A DNA stretch of 50,631 nucleotides from a virus. Where the stretch lies: positions 1-50,631 of the IMG/VR virus record IMGVR_UViG_3300030104_000936; one strand, written 5' to 3'. Every line of letters begins with the position of its first letter. The first letter of the stretch is position 1. The translations under genes and the position numbers were made by a program. This document shows, in pieces, positions 15,312-22,839 of this stretch. The notes under the pieces were generated by a model. It was not told the origin of the DNA, did no database searches, and saw only the letters and a list, made by a program, of their open reading frames with translations.

Positions 15312-17711
15312 TTATATTTTAGTTATCTTAACCGCTGCATCCATTGTCTTAGCAGCATCTTTTGCCATGTCACTGGCAAAACGCATTTCCGCTTCTTTTA
15401 ATCTAAGCGCACGATCCTCATCCTCGTTTTCATCCGTTGTCATGAGTTTCGCTTCTTCAAGATCCATCTTGTCTTGATGTATCTTAAGCCTGTTCATCTC
15501 ACCCTGCGCACGCAGTGCAAGATCTTGTTTCTGTAGATCCATTCTTTCTTCTTCAGGACTTGGGTTTTCACCCGCCATGATCTTAGCTTTCTCTTCATCA
15601 AACTGTAATACTTTATCAGAAGCATTTGCTGCCATCATTGCAATTTCATTTTGCATTTCCATAGGAAGTGGTTGTCCTTGTTGCTGAGCCATCATTAATG
15701 CTTGTTGCATTTGTGGATCATTAATCATCTGCATCATTTCTTGTTGGTACTTCATAGTTAAATGTTCAGTTATGTGCCCCATTAATATTTGTTGCAGTTG
15801 TGGATTTTCTTTATAAGCAGGGTTACGTAGTATAGTTCCATGAGTTACAATATGTGCATCATGATTTTGTTCCATCTGTGCTTGTAAAGGCATGCCTTTC
15901 ATAGCAGCCATGTTCTCTGATATAGGATTGGCTGACATAGGTTGTTGTGATTGTGCTAGATATCTTTGAGGTTCTTCTACTCCCATAGCAGCAAACAGTT
16001 CCATACTAATTTGTTGCATGTTATATGCAGCTGGGTTCTGTTGAGCTATAGACATAATAGCATTTATCTTTGCAATCCTATGTGCCTCTGTTGGCATATT
16101 AGGATCTGATACTGGAATAACATCAATTGATTTTAAATTGAAGTCTTCTCTGAAAACTTGCTGTGCACCACCTGCGACTTCATAAGGATACATATCTGGA
16201 AGATATTCGCTATCTATTCTAGCGAGAATACGCAGGTCTTTGGATTGAGCAGCATGTAAGCGTTTGTGCACAGCGTTGAATAACTTTGAAGATTGCTCTA
16301 ACAAAGCCATTGTAGTACCGACTGGACCGTAGTTAGAACCTTGTTCTACTACACTATCTGTCGCATCGGCAAACTCTTTTGCAAGATTAGTAACATATTG
16401 CATTAAATTAAATAAAGTTCCTGATGGTTCTTTAAACGGTAATGGTTGTAATGACTTAGCCAAATCTCCTGCTGGACTATTTACTTCTCTCCATTCACCT
16501 GGCGATATAGGCTCATCAGGGGCAAGTACACGAAGACCGTGTGCCTTGAATCCCCCTGGTAAGTTTGCAAAGGTTCCAGCGTCAATAAGTTGACGCATAG
16601 AGGAGGTAGCAGTCTTAGTAAGACCGCCTATTAAGTGTAAATATCCATAACCATAAAAACCTAAACCTGGAATCATTGTGTAATGAGTGAAGTACATTTT
16701 CTTTTTCATTAACATATCTTCTTCATCCCAGTTTCTTCGTATACATAATACTTGCTGGTCTTTGGTCATGTGAACAATGTATGGAAGTTTTAATCCATCT
16801 TCATTTTCAAAACCTGGTAAATCTATATTCGCATGTATTTCTAAAATTTCTACTTCATCATCTAATTGTCCTGGTTGATTTCTACCAACAATTTCGTTTG
16901 CTGTTTCTGTAGCTGCGTCTTCATCAATTTCAGTTTCCATAACTTCAATGTCACGGAACATACCTGCTATTTGTAATTTTCTAACTTCATTTTGTGAGAG
17001 TACATATCTATGTGTAAATCTTTCTGCTGTTTCTAAATCAGATGCATAGTAATCTACATAGAAATCACTAGCCTTAACATATTCTGTACGTGCTCTTTGT
17101 AATGTTGGGTCCCAATATGTTTTCTTAAATGCTGTACCATACAATGATACATAAAATAATAAACGATCTAGTTCAGGACCATACTCTGGCATTTGTATTT
17201 GTGTTTGCCAATTCATAAACTGACGAACACGACTTGCTTGTTCTTGTTTTTGCATAGTATCCATTCCGATAATACGTGTACGGACAGGACCTTCTGTTGG
17301 AAATAATTCTTTATATGTTTTTGCTTGAAACTTTACAACTGCTTGTGCTAATACAGGGTGAGTTGCTCCACATGCACCTGGAAAAGGTTCATCACCTTGT
17401 TCGTCTGTAAATCCTAGTAGAGTTACACCTTCTTCTGCAATGTTATCATAGTCACTACGTGATTCTTTGTCACGTTCATACCCATCTATTAAATCATTTG
17501 CTACTAATTGTAAATCTTCTTCAGATATAAGTTCTGCTAAATTAGCATCGAACTCATCTTCTATCATTTCTTCTTCGTCAAGTAGACCCATTGCTTCAGC
17601 AGCTTCTACTTCTGCCTCATCTGTTAATTCTACTTCTACTTCTTCAGTACCATCAGGCATAGGTACACCCGATATTACTTCTTCTAAATCTATTTGTTTT
17701 TCAATTGCCAT
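15312..17711 (-). CDS. Portal protein
   Basis: 799 aa, the size of large portals in short-tailed phages. After an acidic N-terminus (about 1-60) it has GDEPFPGACGATHPVLAQAV, FPTEGPVRTRIIG, FMNWQTQIQMPEYGPELDRL, YVSLYGTAFKKTYWDP and ASDFYVDYYASDLETAERF, all characteristic of this portal family. The C-terminal 180 residues are helical and Gln/Met-rich, like a portal barrel. It forms the dodecameric ring at the packaging vertex. It follows the large terminase. A perfect-consensus promoter sequence lies about 60 bases upstream. Confidence 0.85.
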   Translation of the reverse strand: MAIEKQIDLEEVISGVPMPDGTEEVEVELTDEAEVEAAEAMGLLDEEEMIEDEFDANLAELISEEDLQLVANDLIDGYERDKESRSDYDNIAEEGVTLLGFTDEQGDEPFPGACGATHPVLAQAVVKFQAKTYKELFPTEGPVRTRIIGMDTMQKQEQASRVRQFMNWQTQIQMPEYGPELDRLLFYVSLYGTAFKKTYWDPTLQRARTEYVKASDFYVDYYASDLETAERFTHRYVLSQNEVRKLQIAGMFRDIEVMETEIDEDAATETANEIVGRNQPGQLDDEVEILEIHANIDLPGFENEDGLKLPYIVHMTKDQQVLCIRRNWDEEDMLMKKKMYFTHYTMIPGLGFYGYGYLHLIGGLTKTATSSMRQLIDAGTFANLPGGFKAHGLRVLAPDEPISPGEWREVNSPAGDLAKSLQPLPFKEPSGTLFNLMQYVTNLAKEFADATDSVVEQGSNYGPVGTTMALLEQSSKLFNAVHKRLHAAQSKDLRILARIDSEYLPDMYPYEVAGGAQQVFREDFNLKSIDVIPVSDPNMPTEAHRIAKINAIMSIAQQNPAAYNMQQISMELFAAMGVEEPQRYLAQSQQPMSANPISENMAAMKGMPLQAQMEQNHDAHIVTHGTILRNPAYKENPQLQQILMGHITEHLTMKYQQEMMQMINDPQMQQALMMAQQQGQPLPMEMQNEIAMMAANASDKVLQFDEEKAKIMAGENPSPEEERMDLQKQDLALRAQGEMNRLKIHQDKMDLEEAKLMTTDENEDEDRALRLKEAEMRFASDMAKDAAKTMDAAVKITKI

Positions 17712-17723
17712 TTCGTATCCTTG

Positions 17724-19304
17724 TTAATAGTAAAGTCCACGTTTTTTACTATATGCTGCTTCTTTTCTATTATATACTCTTTGTTCTGCCTTGTCAACCC
17801 ATGTATTGTCACTATGCTCTATGTAACCGCCGTTACGCATCCACAATAAAGCTTGTGATACTGTATCCATGTAGTCATCATGGTTACCTGTTGGGAATAC
17901 TCTAGCTTCTTCCATGACTTCATGTGCCCATGTTCTGTCATGCGGTGCATATATTCTACCATTGTGAAATAATGCAGTAATTGCGTACACTCTTGCCACT
18001 TTATCTCTGTCTGGGTTAAACTCAAAGATAGGAAGTCCTGTCATTCGCAAGTCTTGTATCAAAGATTGCCCCGATGCCTTCTTCTCTATGAGTATTGAGT
18101 CAGGTTGATGCTGTTCATACTTGTCTATCGCCTTTTGACGTAGCGTTGGGTAGTCCCATCTGCCCCTTTCTGCTCCTAATAGACATAAATTGGGGGCAGA
18201 TATCCCATCCCCAAATACACCCCACGTAGTTATTGCAGAATAATCGGCTGTTGTCCTAGTTGAGAACGCTGTATCCCATGATTGTATAATATAATCACAC
18301 TCAGGTGCGTCATCCTTAGTCCAATCCTGCCACCATTCCGCTTTAATTATGTTTCCTTCTTCTGATGAAGGTGATTGTCCGTACAATGCATCAAACTTAA
18401 ACCCGGGCGTGTTGTTTTTAGTCCTAATTATGTCCGAAGTTGTCCAACAAAACCCACCTTCTTTGTCAGGTGCAGGCCAAAAGGACTCACCTAGCTGTAA
18501 TTTAGTAAAATCTTGGGACAAATATCCTTGTTTTATTAGCTTTTTACGTGCAGGTTCTAAAGTTTCTAAAGATTCTGTAGTATTTAGGGCAGGTATGCGT
18601 ACTACTTCCCATTTATCTGCCATTGGAGCTGACTCTTGTTGCTCAAGTAAATAACCTGCTAGATCTGTTTCATGCCATCTTGTCATAACTAGTACAACTT
18701 TACCACCAGGCATAAGCCTTGTACGTAAACCTGAGGCATACCATGAGTTTAAACTATCACGTCTAGTTTTTGAGAAGGCATCTTGCTCTGATATAGGGTC
18801 ATCAATGATTGCCAAGTGTGCACCAAACCCTGCAATACCTGAACCAGAACCAGCCGCTAGGAAAGATCCTGCTTGTTTCTTCTTATGTTCAAGCGCCCAT
18901 GAGTTTGCCGCTCTGTTATCTTTACGAATATTTATTTGTGGGAATATAGATTTGTATGCATCCGTGTTTATGATGTCACGAATAGCACGACCAAACCTTG
19001 TAGCTAAGTCATCACTGTGTGATACTGCTATCTCTTGCCAGTATGGATTACGACCGAGCGCCCATGCTGGAAAGTATGTAGATGTGATTAATGATTTACT
19101 GGAACGTGGTGATATGAAAATCATGAGACGATCCGTCTCACCCTTCTCTAATCTCATTAGTTGGTCACACAACACTCTGTGATGCGGACCAATACTGAAA
19201 GAAGGATTCATTAGCATTACAAACGCTAAGAGATCGTCCCTTGCTTGATGGATGGCTAGCCTTGTGGCTGCATCCCTATCTTCACTTGTTAACGACATAC
19301 GCAA
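17724..19304 (-). CDS. terL: Terminase large subunit
   Basis: 526 aa. The ATPase domain has a Walker A variant SPRSSKS (65-71) and Walker B LAIIDDP (about 165-171), with VLVMTRWHETDLAG as a motif III/coupling region. The C-terminal RNase H-like nuclease has QSWDTAFS (first Asp, about residue 335), a middle ILIEKKASG, and NHDDYMDTVSQALLWM (last Asp pair). It pumps and cuts phage DNA at the portal. The Walker A lacks the usual GKT ending but matches terminases of this family. The start may be Met1 or Met3. Confidence 0.9.
   Translation of the reverse strand: MRMSLTSEDRDAATRLAIHQARDDLLAFVMLMNPSFSIGPHHRVLCDQLMRLEKGETDRLMIFISPRSSKSLITSTYFPAWALGRNPYWQEIAVSHSDDLATRFGRAIRDIINTDAYKSIFPQINIRKDNRAANSWALEHKKKQAGSFLAAGSGSGIAGFGAHLAIIDDPISEQDAFSKTRRDSLNSWYASGLRTRLMPGGKVVLVMTRWHETDLAGYLLEQQESAPMADKWEVVRIPALNTTESLETLEPARKKLIKQGYLSQDFTKLQLGESFWPAPDKEGGFCWTTSDIIRTKNNTPGFKFDALYGQSPSSEEGNIIKAEWWQDWTKDDAPECDYIIQSWDTAFSTRTTADYSAITTWGVFGDGISAPNLCLLGAERGRWDYPTLRQKAIDKYEQHQPDSILIEKKASGQSLIQDLRMTGLPIFEFNPDRDKVARVYAITALFHNGRIYAPHDRTWAHEVMEEARVFPTGNHDDYMDTVSQALLWMRNGGYIEHSDNTWVDKAEQRVYNRKEAAYSKKRGLYY
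17769..17797 (-). promoter_or_regulatory. Perfect sigma70 consensus promoter ahead of portal
   Basis: On the minus strand TTGACA (17797-17792), a 17-bp spacer, then TATAAT (17774-17769). Both hexamers match consensus exactly. It lies inside the last codons of the large terminase gene, about 58 bases before the portal ATG. It is the strongest promoter match found in the window. Confidence 0.65.
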
Positions 19305-19398
19305 TTCCGCCCCATAATGCTAACTGCATATATAGGTTTGTCGGAGGATTGGACGCGTCGTATTCCTCTAGTGTTGGCGTTAATACGCGAGTACCCAT
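19282..19398 (-). CDS. 38-aa protein upstream of large terminase
   Basis: A 38-aa gene starting MGTRVLTPTLEEYDASN and ending LYMQLALWGGIAYVVNK, with a short hydrophobic C-terminal half. It has an excellent CAGGAGATAGT ribosome site and overlaps the large terminase start by 23 bases, so it may couple terminase translation. Similar tiny genes precede terL in marine phages. Function unknown; weak membrane association is possible. Confidence 0.65.
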   Translation of the reverse strand: MGTRVLTPTLEEYDASNPPTNLYMQLALWGGIAYVVNK

Positions 19399-19421
19399 AC
19401 TATCTCCTGTGTTAGTTGGTT

Positions 19422-19646
19422 CTATTTCTTTTTATTCGAAACTTTGACTGTCTCTCCAATAGTAGGTGTAGCACCATCTGGTAAATTATAAATATCAAAT
19501 ACGTGTACGCCTTTATTGTAGTCATAGTCTTCTGCTTGAGTCGACCAAGTATATGTTCCATTCTTACCTGCTTTAGCACTAGATGTATATCTAGTGTTAT
19601 TGTAAGGACCATTTACTGGATGTGACTTAACTTCTTTTATAGCCAT
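19422..19646 (-). CDS. Small protein in terminase operon
   Basis: 74 aa, mixed beta composition (GKNGTYTWSTQAEDYDYNKGVHVFDIYNLPDG) ending in a Lys tail. No motif recognised. It lies between a 77-aa protein and the 38-aa pre-terminase gene, with GGGAGGAAAG upstream supporting its start. Possible packaging accessory or head protein; this is from position only. Confidence 0.5.
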   Translation of the reverse strand: MAIKEVKSHPVNGPYNNTRYTSSAKAGKNGTYTWSTQAEDYDYNKGVHVFDIYNLPDGATPTIGETVKVSNKKK

Positions 19647-19656
19647 GCTTTCCTCC

Positions 19657-19890
19657 CTAAAATTTTATTTTAAATCCTGCACTGATTTTACCACTGCTGG
19701 GATCGTAGCTCGCTGAGAAACCTTTAGGAACTTTCTCTTTGATCTTTTGATAACCTTCGGTTGCGCCTGGTATTTTACTAACACCATAACCCAATGCCCC
19801 CGCGGCTAATTTCTTTACGAACTCTTGAGACTTACTTTGAACAAAATCTCTAGCTTCTTCAACGCCCATGTCTTTGCGTTGGTTAGACAC
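19657..19890 (-). CDS. Small protein with GTG start
   Basis: 77 aa. It starts at GTG 19890, supported by AGAGGAG four bases upstream and a TAGTG overlap with the previous stop; an internal ATG seven codons in is the alternative. The first half is helical (VEEARDFVQSKSQEFVKKLAAG) and the second half is a short beta segment (GFSASYDPSSGKISAGFKIKF). No known domain recognised. It belongs to the small genes between the two terminase genes. Confidence 0.5.
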   Translation of the reverse strand: MSNQRKDMGVEEARDFVQSKSQEFVKKLAAGALGYGVSKIPGATEGYQKIKEKVPKGFSASYDPSSGKISAGFKIKF

Positions 19891-20069
19891 TATACTCCTC
19901 TTCTTCTAACAGGAGGTTTTTTAATCTTTCCCGAAGGTGTAGATTTTTTTCTTTTTTTTGGTTTCTTTTTCATAGTGCTTGCACCTGCTGAAAATGGATT
20001 GGCTGTATACTTTTTCTTTAAAGCCCCAGGTGGTTTTCCTTTTCCAATTGGATTAGTATAGTTTGGCAT
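19890..20069 (-). CDS. 59-aa basic protein
   Basis: A 59-aa gene beginning MPNYTNPIGKGKPPGALKKK and ending in a very basic stretch (KKKPKKRKK and KKPPVRRRG). It begins after GGAAGGAAATAAT and its TAG stop overlaps the GTG start of the next gene by one base. The N-terminal PNYTNPIGKGKPPGA is not low-complexity, which supports a real gene. Charge suggests binding to nucleic acid. Confidence 0.6.
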   Translation of the reverse strand: MPNYTNPIGKGKPPGALKKKYTANPFSAGASTMKKKPKKRKKSTPSGKIKKPPVRRRGV

Positions 20070-20070
20070 A

Positions 20071-20613
20071 TTATTTCCTTCCTCTAGAAACTAGTTCATC
20101 TGATTTTCTTTTCTTTCTATCAGCTTGAGCTTTGTTAGCTTTTTTTGCAGAAGATCTCATTGCATTAGCGGAAATAAATCCACCACGTTTTGCATCTCTT
20201 GCATCCGCTCTGCTGTCTCTTTCTTTTTTCTTAGCTGCTTTAGATTTTGATCTTGCTCTTCTAGCTGCTTCCGCTTTCATTAGTTGGCTGTCTTTAGCTC
20301 CTGGCATTTTGCCAGTAACACCTGCAGCTCTTGCATTAGCTTCTCTAGAAGTTTCTTTCTTTGGTTTGTCTTTTCTTTTAATAGTACTAGCTTTAGCTTT
20401 GCTTCCGCTTCCAAAAATTTTATCTTTAATTTTACTTACAAAACTTTTCTTTTTAGGTTTTTGTTTTTGCTTTGGTCTATCTACGGAATTTTTCATATTC
20501 TGTTTTGTACGTCTATCAAGATTAGCTTTACTTTTTGATTTAGCTATTTCTCCTCTAGACTTAGGTTTCTTTGCATCCTTCTTTTGTTTTTCTATTACTA
20601 CTGCTCCTGGCAT
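20071..20613 (-). CDS. Lys/Arg/Ala-rich protein, DNA-binding candidate
   Basis: 180 aa of repetitive Lys, Arg, Ser and Ala, resembling a histone tail or SH3-less linker protein (KSKANLDRRTKQNMKN, RARSKSKAAKKKERDSRA). There are no Cys residues and few aromatics. It probably binds DNA or RNA through charge and may be carried in the virion. It follows the small terminase gene. Composition alone supports the call, and a specific function cannot be given. Confidence 0.5.
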   Translation of the reverse strand: MPGAVVIEKQKKDAKKPKSRGEIAKSKSKANLDRRTKQNMKNSVDRPKQKQKPKKKSFVSKIKDKIFGSGSKAKASTIKRKDKPKKETSREANARAAGVTGKMPGAKDSQLMKAEAARRARSKSKAAKKKERDSRADARDAKRGGFISANAMRSSAKKANKAQADRKKRKSDELVSRGRK

Positions 20614-20622
20614 ATTGTATCC

Positions 20623-21099
20623 TTATTTTATTTGTTTAATCTTTGGTGCTGCTATTCGTTTGAGACGTTCGACATCTCTCGCTATGTCCTCCTGTGAGTT
20701 TCCTGTAGCAAACGCATTTGTTACAGTCGTCTCATTAATAGACTTGTCAGTCCACATCGCTTGATGTTTACCGAGAAGTTCTAAGGAGCGGATAGCCGCG
20801 TTGTAATCTCCTTCTTGTTCAGTCTTTTCAGAGATACGTACTAGGCGCCTAAGTATATCGTCCGCTTCAATTTTAGTACGTTTTGTTTGTTCAGACTTTA
20901 GCTCGGCAATCCTTGCTACAATCGCAGGGTCTTTCGTTAACTTATATGCGTTGTTCGCTGCGTGCTTCTCAGAGTAGCCTGCTCTTATGGCGGCTTGTTT
21001 GATATTGAGATCTTTTATGAACTCATTACAGAACGCTTCCTGCTGGGGAGTTAACTTAATCTCTGAGTCAGGTTGTTGCATCTTAGTTGCTTTAGTCAT
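20623..21099 (-). CDS. terS: Terminase small subunit
   Basis: About 158 aa from ATG 21099. Residues about 15-70 match small terminases of the Terminase_2 (PF03592) type: LTPQQEAFCNEFIKDLN, QAAIRAGYSEKHAANNAYKL, then PAIVARIAELKSEQ. The N-terminal HTH binds DNA to start packaging and the helical C-terminus oligomerises. A longer reading from ATG 21117 is unlikely because that ATG overlaps the -10 box of the promoter at 21106-21134. The chosen ATG sits where transcription should begin, so translation may be leaderless. Confidence 0.85.
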   Translation of the reverse strand: MTKATKMQQPDSEIKLTPQQEAFCNEFIKDLNIKQAAIRAGYSEKHAANNAYKLTKDPAIVARIAELKSEQTKRTKIEADDILRRLVRISEKTEQEGDYNAAIRSLELLGKHQAMWTDKSINETTVTNAFATGNSQEDIARDVERLKRIAAPKIKQIK

Positions 21100-21105
21100 A
21101 GAAGT

Positions 21106-21134
21106 AGTATACAACATTTATACTTGTATTGCAA
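21106..21134 (-). promoter_or_regulatory. Late-arm promoter ahead of terS
   Basis: On the minus strand TTGCAA (21134-21129), a 17-bp spacer, then TATACT (21111-21106). The predicted start of transcription falls at or next to the terS ATG (21099), which implies a leaderless mRNA. The promoter sits between and partly under the arms of an 11-bp inverted repeat, so it is probably regulated. Confidence 0.65.
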
Positions 21135-21148
21135 GAGTAAATGTTGTA
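21110..21148. repeat. 11-bp inverted repeat over terS promoter (operator candidate)
   Basis: TACAACATTTA (21110-21120) and TAAATGTTGTA (21138-21148) are perfect inverted copies separated by 17 bp. The left arm touches the -10 box and the -35 box lies between the arms. This geometry fits a repressor or activator dimer site controlling the late arm. Confidence 0.6.
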
Positions 21149-21158
21149 CAATAACCCT

Positions 21159-21238
21159 GTGTGGTTCACGCCACACGTCTCCTGTAAGACGGGGAGGATT
21201 AAGTAGCGTTCACTCTCTCAAATATAACGCGCCTCCCC
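21159..21238. other. Cluster of GC-rich hairpins in the divergent region
   Basis: Three structures in 80 bases: GTGTGG/CCACAC (21159-21176, 6-nt loop), CGTCT/AGACG (21176-21191), and a nested pair GGGGAGG/CCTCCCC (21191-21197 with 21232-21238) enclosing GCGTT/AACGC. A fourth, TTTTCCC-T-GGGAAAA, follows at 21273-21287. The block is far more GC-rich than its surroundings. It could be a packaging (pac/cos-like) site near terS, an untranslated RNA, or part of the origin. No gene is visible here. Confidence 0.5.
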
Positions 21239-21353
21239 GCAATTTAAAGGGGGCATCCTATCTGCCGCAAACTTTTCCCTGGGAAAAATAGTCTAAATTT
21301 TTGCTAAAATTTTTTGAGATGCATTATATATATGTCTGGGCGTCTAGTTTTTT

Positions 21354-21375
21354 TGGGTGGGGGGTGGTGCTTGGT
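21354..21375 (+). other. G-rich tract (possible G-quadruplex)
   Basis: A G-rich stretch with a run of six G and several GG or GGG runs lies in the intergenic region, between the hairpin cluster and the DnaA boxes. It could form a two-layer G-quadruplex on the plus strand. Such tracts occur near origins and promoters, but function here is only a possibility. Confidence 0.3.
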
Positions 21376-21458
21376 CATTTCTGAGGAAAATGGGTGTTCT
21401 CGTTTTGTTCTCATTTACCCCAAATCCTGGGTGCGTCAATGTGTCGCACTTTATTTGC

Positions 21459-21486
21459 TTGACATTTTTTCGGAATAGTTTAAACT
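21459..21486 (+). promoter_or_regulatory. Weak sigma70-like promoter toward early arm
   Basis: TTGACA (21459-21464), a 16-bp spacer, then TAAACT (21481-21486, four of six matches). The 15 bases around the -35 (GCTTGACATTTTTTC) are identical to those at the stronger promoter at 28827. It points at the plus-strand early genes across the predicted origin. Confidence 0.4.
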
Positions 21487-21535
21487 TCGCCCTTTTCTTT
21501 TTTCTAGGCTTTAAGCCATATACCTTCCCCTAAAT

Positions 21536-21640
21536 GTTTCACAATATGAAACAAAACTTATCCACAGGTTATCCACATTGTTGCAAAAATACAACAAATT
21601 AACTATTGCAATTAGATTTTAATAATATAGATTGTAATAA
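21536..21640. other. Candidate replication origin with two DnaA boxes
   Basis: Two perfect DnaA boxes TTATCCACA lie in direct repeat at 21558-21566 and 21569-21577, two bases apart. They are flanked by inverted repeats GTTTCA-N5-TGAAAC (21536-21552) and TTGTTG-N8-CAACAA (21578-21597). Next comes about 43 bases of nearly pure A/T (21598-21640), a likely unwinding element. It lies between the divergent arms. This is the layout of a DnaA-dependent origin and suggests that host DnaA starts phage replication. Confidence 0.65.
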
Positions 21641-21711
21641 TGGAAGATAAAAAGATTAGCTTGTTACCTTCCCTTAACCAAGTTAAACAAAGGTTTAATG
21701 ATGTTAAATAA
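21640..21711 (+). CDS. Possible 23-aa peptide
   Basis: A short reading frame, MEDKKISLLPSLNQVKQRFN then DVK, at the start of the plus arm. It has no clear ribosome site and overlaps the next gene. It may be a leader peptide. The amphipathic helix-like content is not random-looking, but the evidence is thin. Confidence 0.25.
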   Translation: MEDKKISLLPSLNQVKQRFNDVK

Positions 21712-21892
21712 AAAGCCAAGACGAAAGTTTAAAGCCATAACTTTCACAAAGATTGAAAAGAAAAAGTTTGAAGTTAATTACAAAGAAGAGAGTTTTAAAG
21801 ACCTTGACACAAGAATACACTATCCAATTTCAAGTGCTTATAGAGGTTTTTCAATGTTAGGGGGTAGAAGTAATAAATGTAGATATGCTTAA
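21698..21892 (+). CDS. Small basic early protein, unknown
   Basis: 64 aa (or 63 from the second ATG at 21701), preceded by AAAGG. It is basic at the start (NKKPRRKFKAITFTKIEKKKF) and ends RGFSMLGGRSNKCRYA. No known domain. As the first sizable plus-strand gene next to the origin it could be an early regulator or host-takeover protein; this is inferred only from position. Confidence 0.45.
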   Translation: MMLNKKPRRKFKAITFTKIEKKKFEVNYKEESFKDLDTRIHYPISSAYRGFSMLGGRSNKCRYA

Positions 21893-21959
21893 AAAATAAA
21901 ACTTGACAAGCAAGTGTAATAATATAGAAGTAAGTTAAATAAAATGAAAGTAGGTTAAA

Positions 21960-22178
21960 ATGGAAACGAATACAGTAGATATTAAAGATAAAAAGACATT
22001 AGTAAGATTGTTAAGAAATTGTTATTATGTGTATGGATATGTAGTATTAAGTTATGATGAAGGCTACTATGTGAAACTACAAAAAACTGATTTGATGAGC
22101 AAATTGCTAGAGTTGGATAGTATTGATATGAATAAATTTCAGTATGATACTCACGATAACATAGTATATATAAACTAA
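21960..22178 (+). CDS. Small early protein, unknown
   Basis: 72 aa with many Tyr, Leu and Asp. It includes LVRLLRNCYYVYGYVVLSYDEG and ends DTHDNIVYIN. TTGACA and an AT-rich block shared with the 21606-21630 region lie just upstream, but no proper -10 is found. A weak TAGG ribosome site precedes it. Function unknown. Confidence 0.5.
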   Translation: METNTVDIKDKKTLVRLLRNCYYVYGYVVLSYDEGYYVKLQKTDLMSKLLELDSIDMNKFQYDTHDNIVYIN

Positions 22179-22191
22179 TAGGAGAATTAAT

Positions 22192-22395
22192 ATGCTGACT
22201 AGAAAAGACTTTACAAAAAGAGCAAATGAATTTATACAATTAAGTAAGAACTGTAAAAGAAATACTATTGAATTAATGACAATAGGTCATCAGATTGATA
22301 ACTATTGTTATATTGCTAAAGAATCTAATGAGAGATTTGACGAGCAAAGATTCAGAAACTACATAGAGGTAGGTATATATGGCAACAGTATTTGA
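22192..22395 (+). CDS. Small early protein, unknown
   Basis: 67 aa with a good AGGAGAA site. It is helical and charged (RKDFTKRANEFIQLSKNCKRNTIELMTIGHQID). It overlaps the start of the next gene by 17 bases. No motif recognised; early position suggests a role in takeover or regulation, which is speculative. Confidence 0.5.
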   Translation: MLTRKDFTKRANEFIQLSKNCKRNTIELMTIGHQIDNYCYIAKESNERFDEQRFRNYIEVGIYGNSI

Positions 22396-22669
22396 GTATA
22401 AACTAGGAACGCATAGAGGTAATAAAAGATTGTGGATAGAAGGTAAAAGATTACTTGACAATTCTTTTATATGTGATAAGAGATATAATATAAGTTATGC
22501 AAAGAATTATATTATGATAGAGTTTGATGAGTTTGGTACACATAAAATAAATGGTACTGAAAAAAGACCGATTATAGATATTAATAATCGTAAACTGTCG
22601 GCAACATTTAATACTGACATGGTGTCAGTAGAATTTGATACTGATAATCTGATAATACAAGGAGTTTAA
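22379..22669 (+). CDS. Small early protein, unknown
   Basis: 96 aa, start supported by GAGGTAGG. It looks beta-rich, with FEYKLGTHRGNKRLWIEGKRLL, MIEFDEFGTHKINGTEKRPI, and a final DNLIIQGV. No recognised fold. It is followed within three bases by the 55-aa gene that leads into the amidoligase gene. Confidence 0.5.
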   Translation: MATVFEYKLGTHRGNKRLWIEGKRLLDNSFICDKRYNISYAKNYIMIEFDEFGTHKINGTEKRPIIDINNRKLSATFNTDMVSVEFDTDNLIIQGV

Positions 22670-22671
22670 TT

Positions 22672-22839
22672 ATGCCTATTAAATCAGATACTAAAAGAAC
22701 TATGAGCTTTACTGACTGGGTTATTGACCAACAGGAAATACAAGACGAACAAATCCTGGACTCAGATGTTGATGAGTTGTCTATTCAAGAGGAACAGGCA
22801 ATCACTAACGAACTATTGAACAAGTGGGGTACAAAATGA
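22672..22839 (+). CDS. 55-aa acidic protein before amidoligase
   Basis: A 55-aa gene starting MPIKSDTKRTMSFTDWVIDQ and rich in Glu, Gln and Asp after that. AAGGAG at normal spacing precedes the ATG, and its stop overlaps the amidoligase start as ATGA, so the two are coupled. It is too acidic and polar for a membrane protein. It may be a partner or peptide substrate of the amidoligase, which is speculation worth testing because of the coupling. Confidence 0.6.
   Translation: MPIKSDTKRTMSFTDWVIDQQEIQDEQILDSDVDELSIQEEQAITNELLNKWGTK

Noticed and set aside
20132-20764. 210-aa plus-strand frame opposite the Lys-rich and terS genes
   Set aside because: Leu/Phe/Ala-rich translation is the expected antisense of Lys/Arg/Ala-rich coding. 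No ribosome site, and it opposes a clear small terminase.
21159-21176. tRNA T-arm-like hairpin with GGTTC
   Set aside because: The loop is six bases, not seven, and no acceptor, D or anticodon arms can be folded around it.
21904-21930. TTGACA before the 72-aa gene as a promoter
   Set aside because: The nearest -10-like hexamer (TATAGA) is only 14 bases away and nothing good lies at 16-18. A similar arrangement near 21606 has the same defect.
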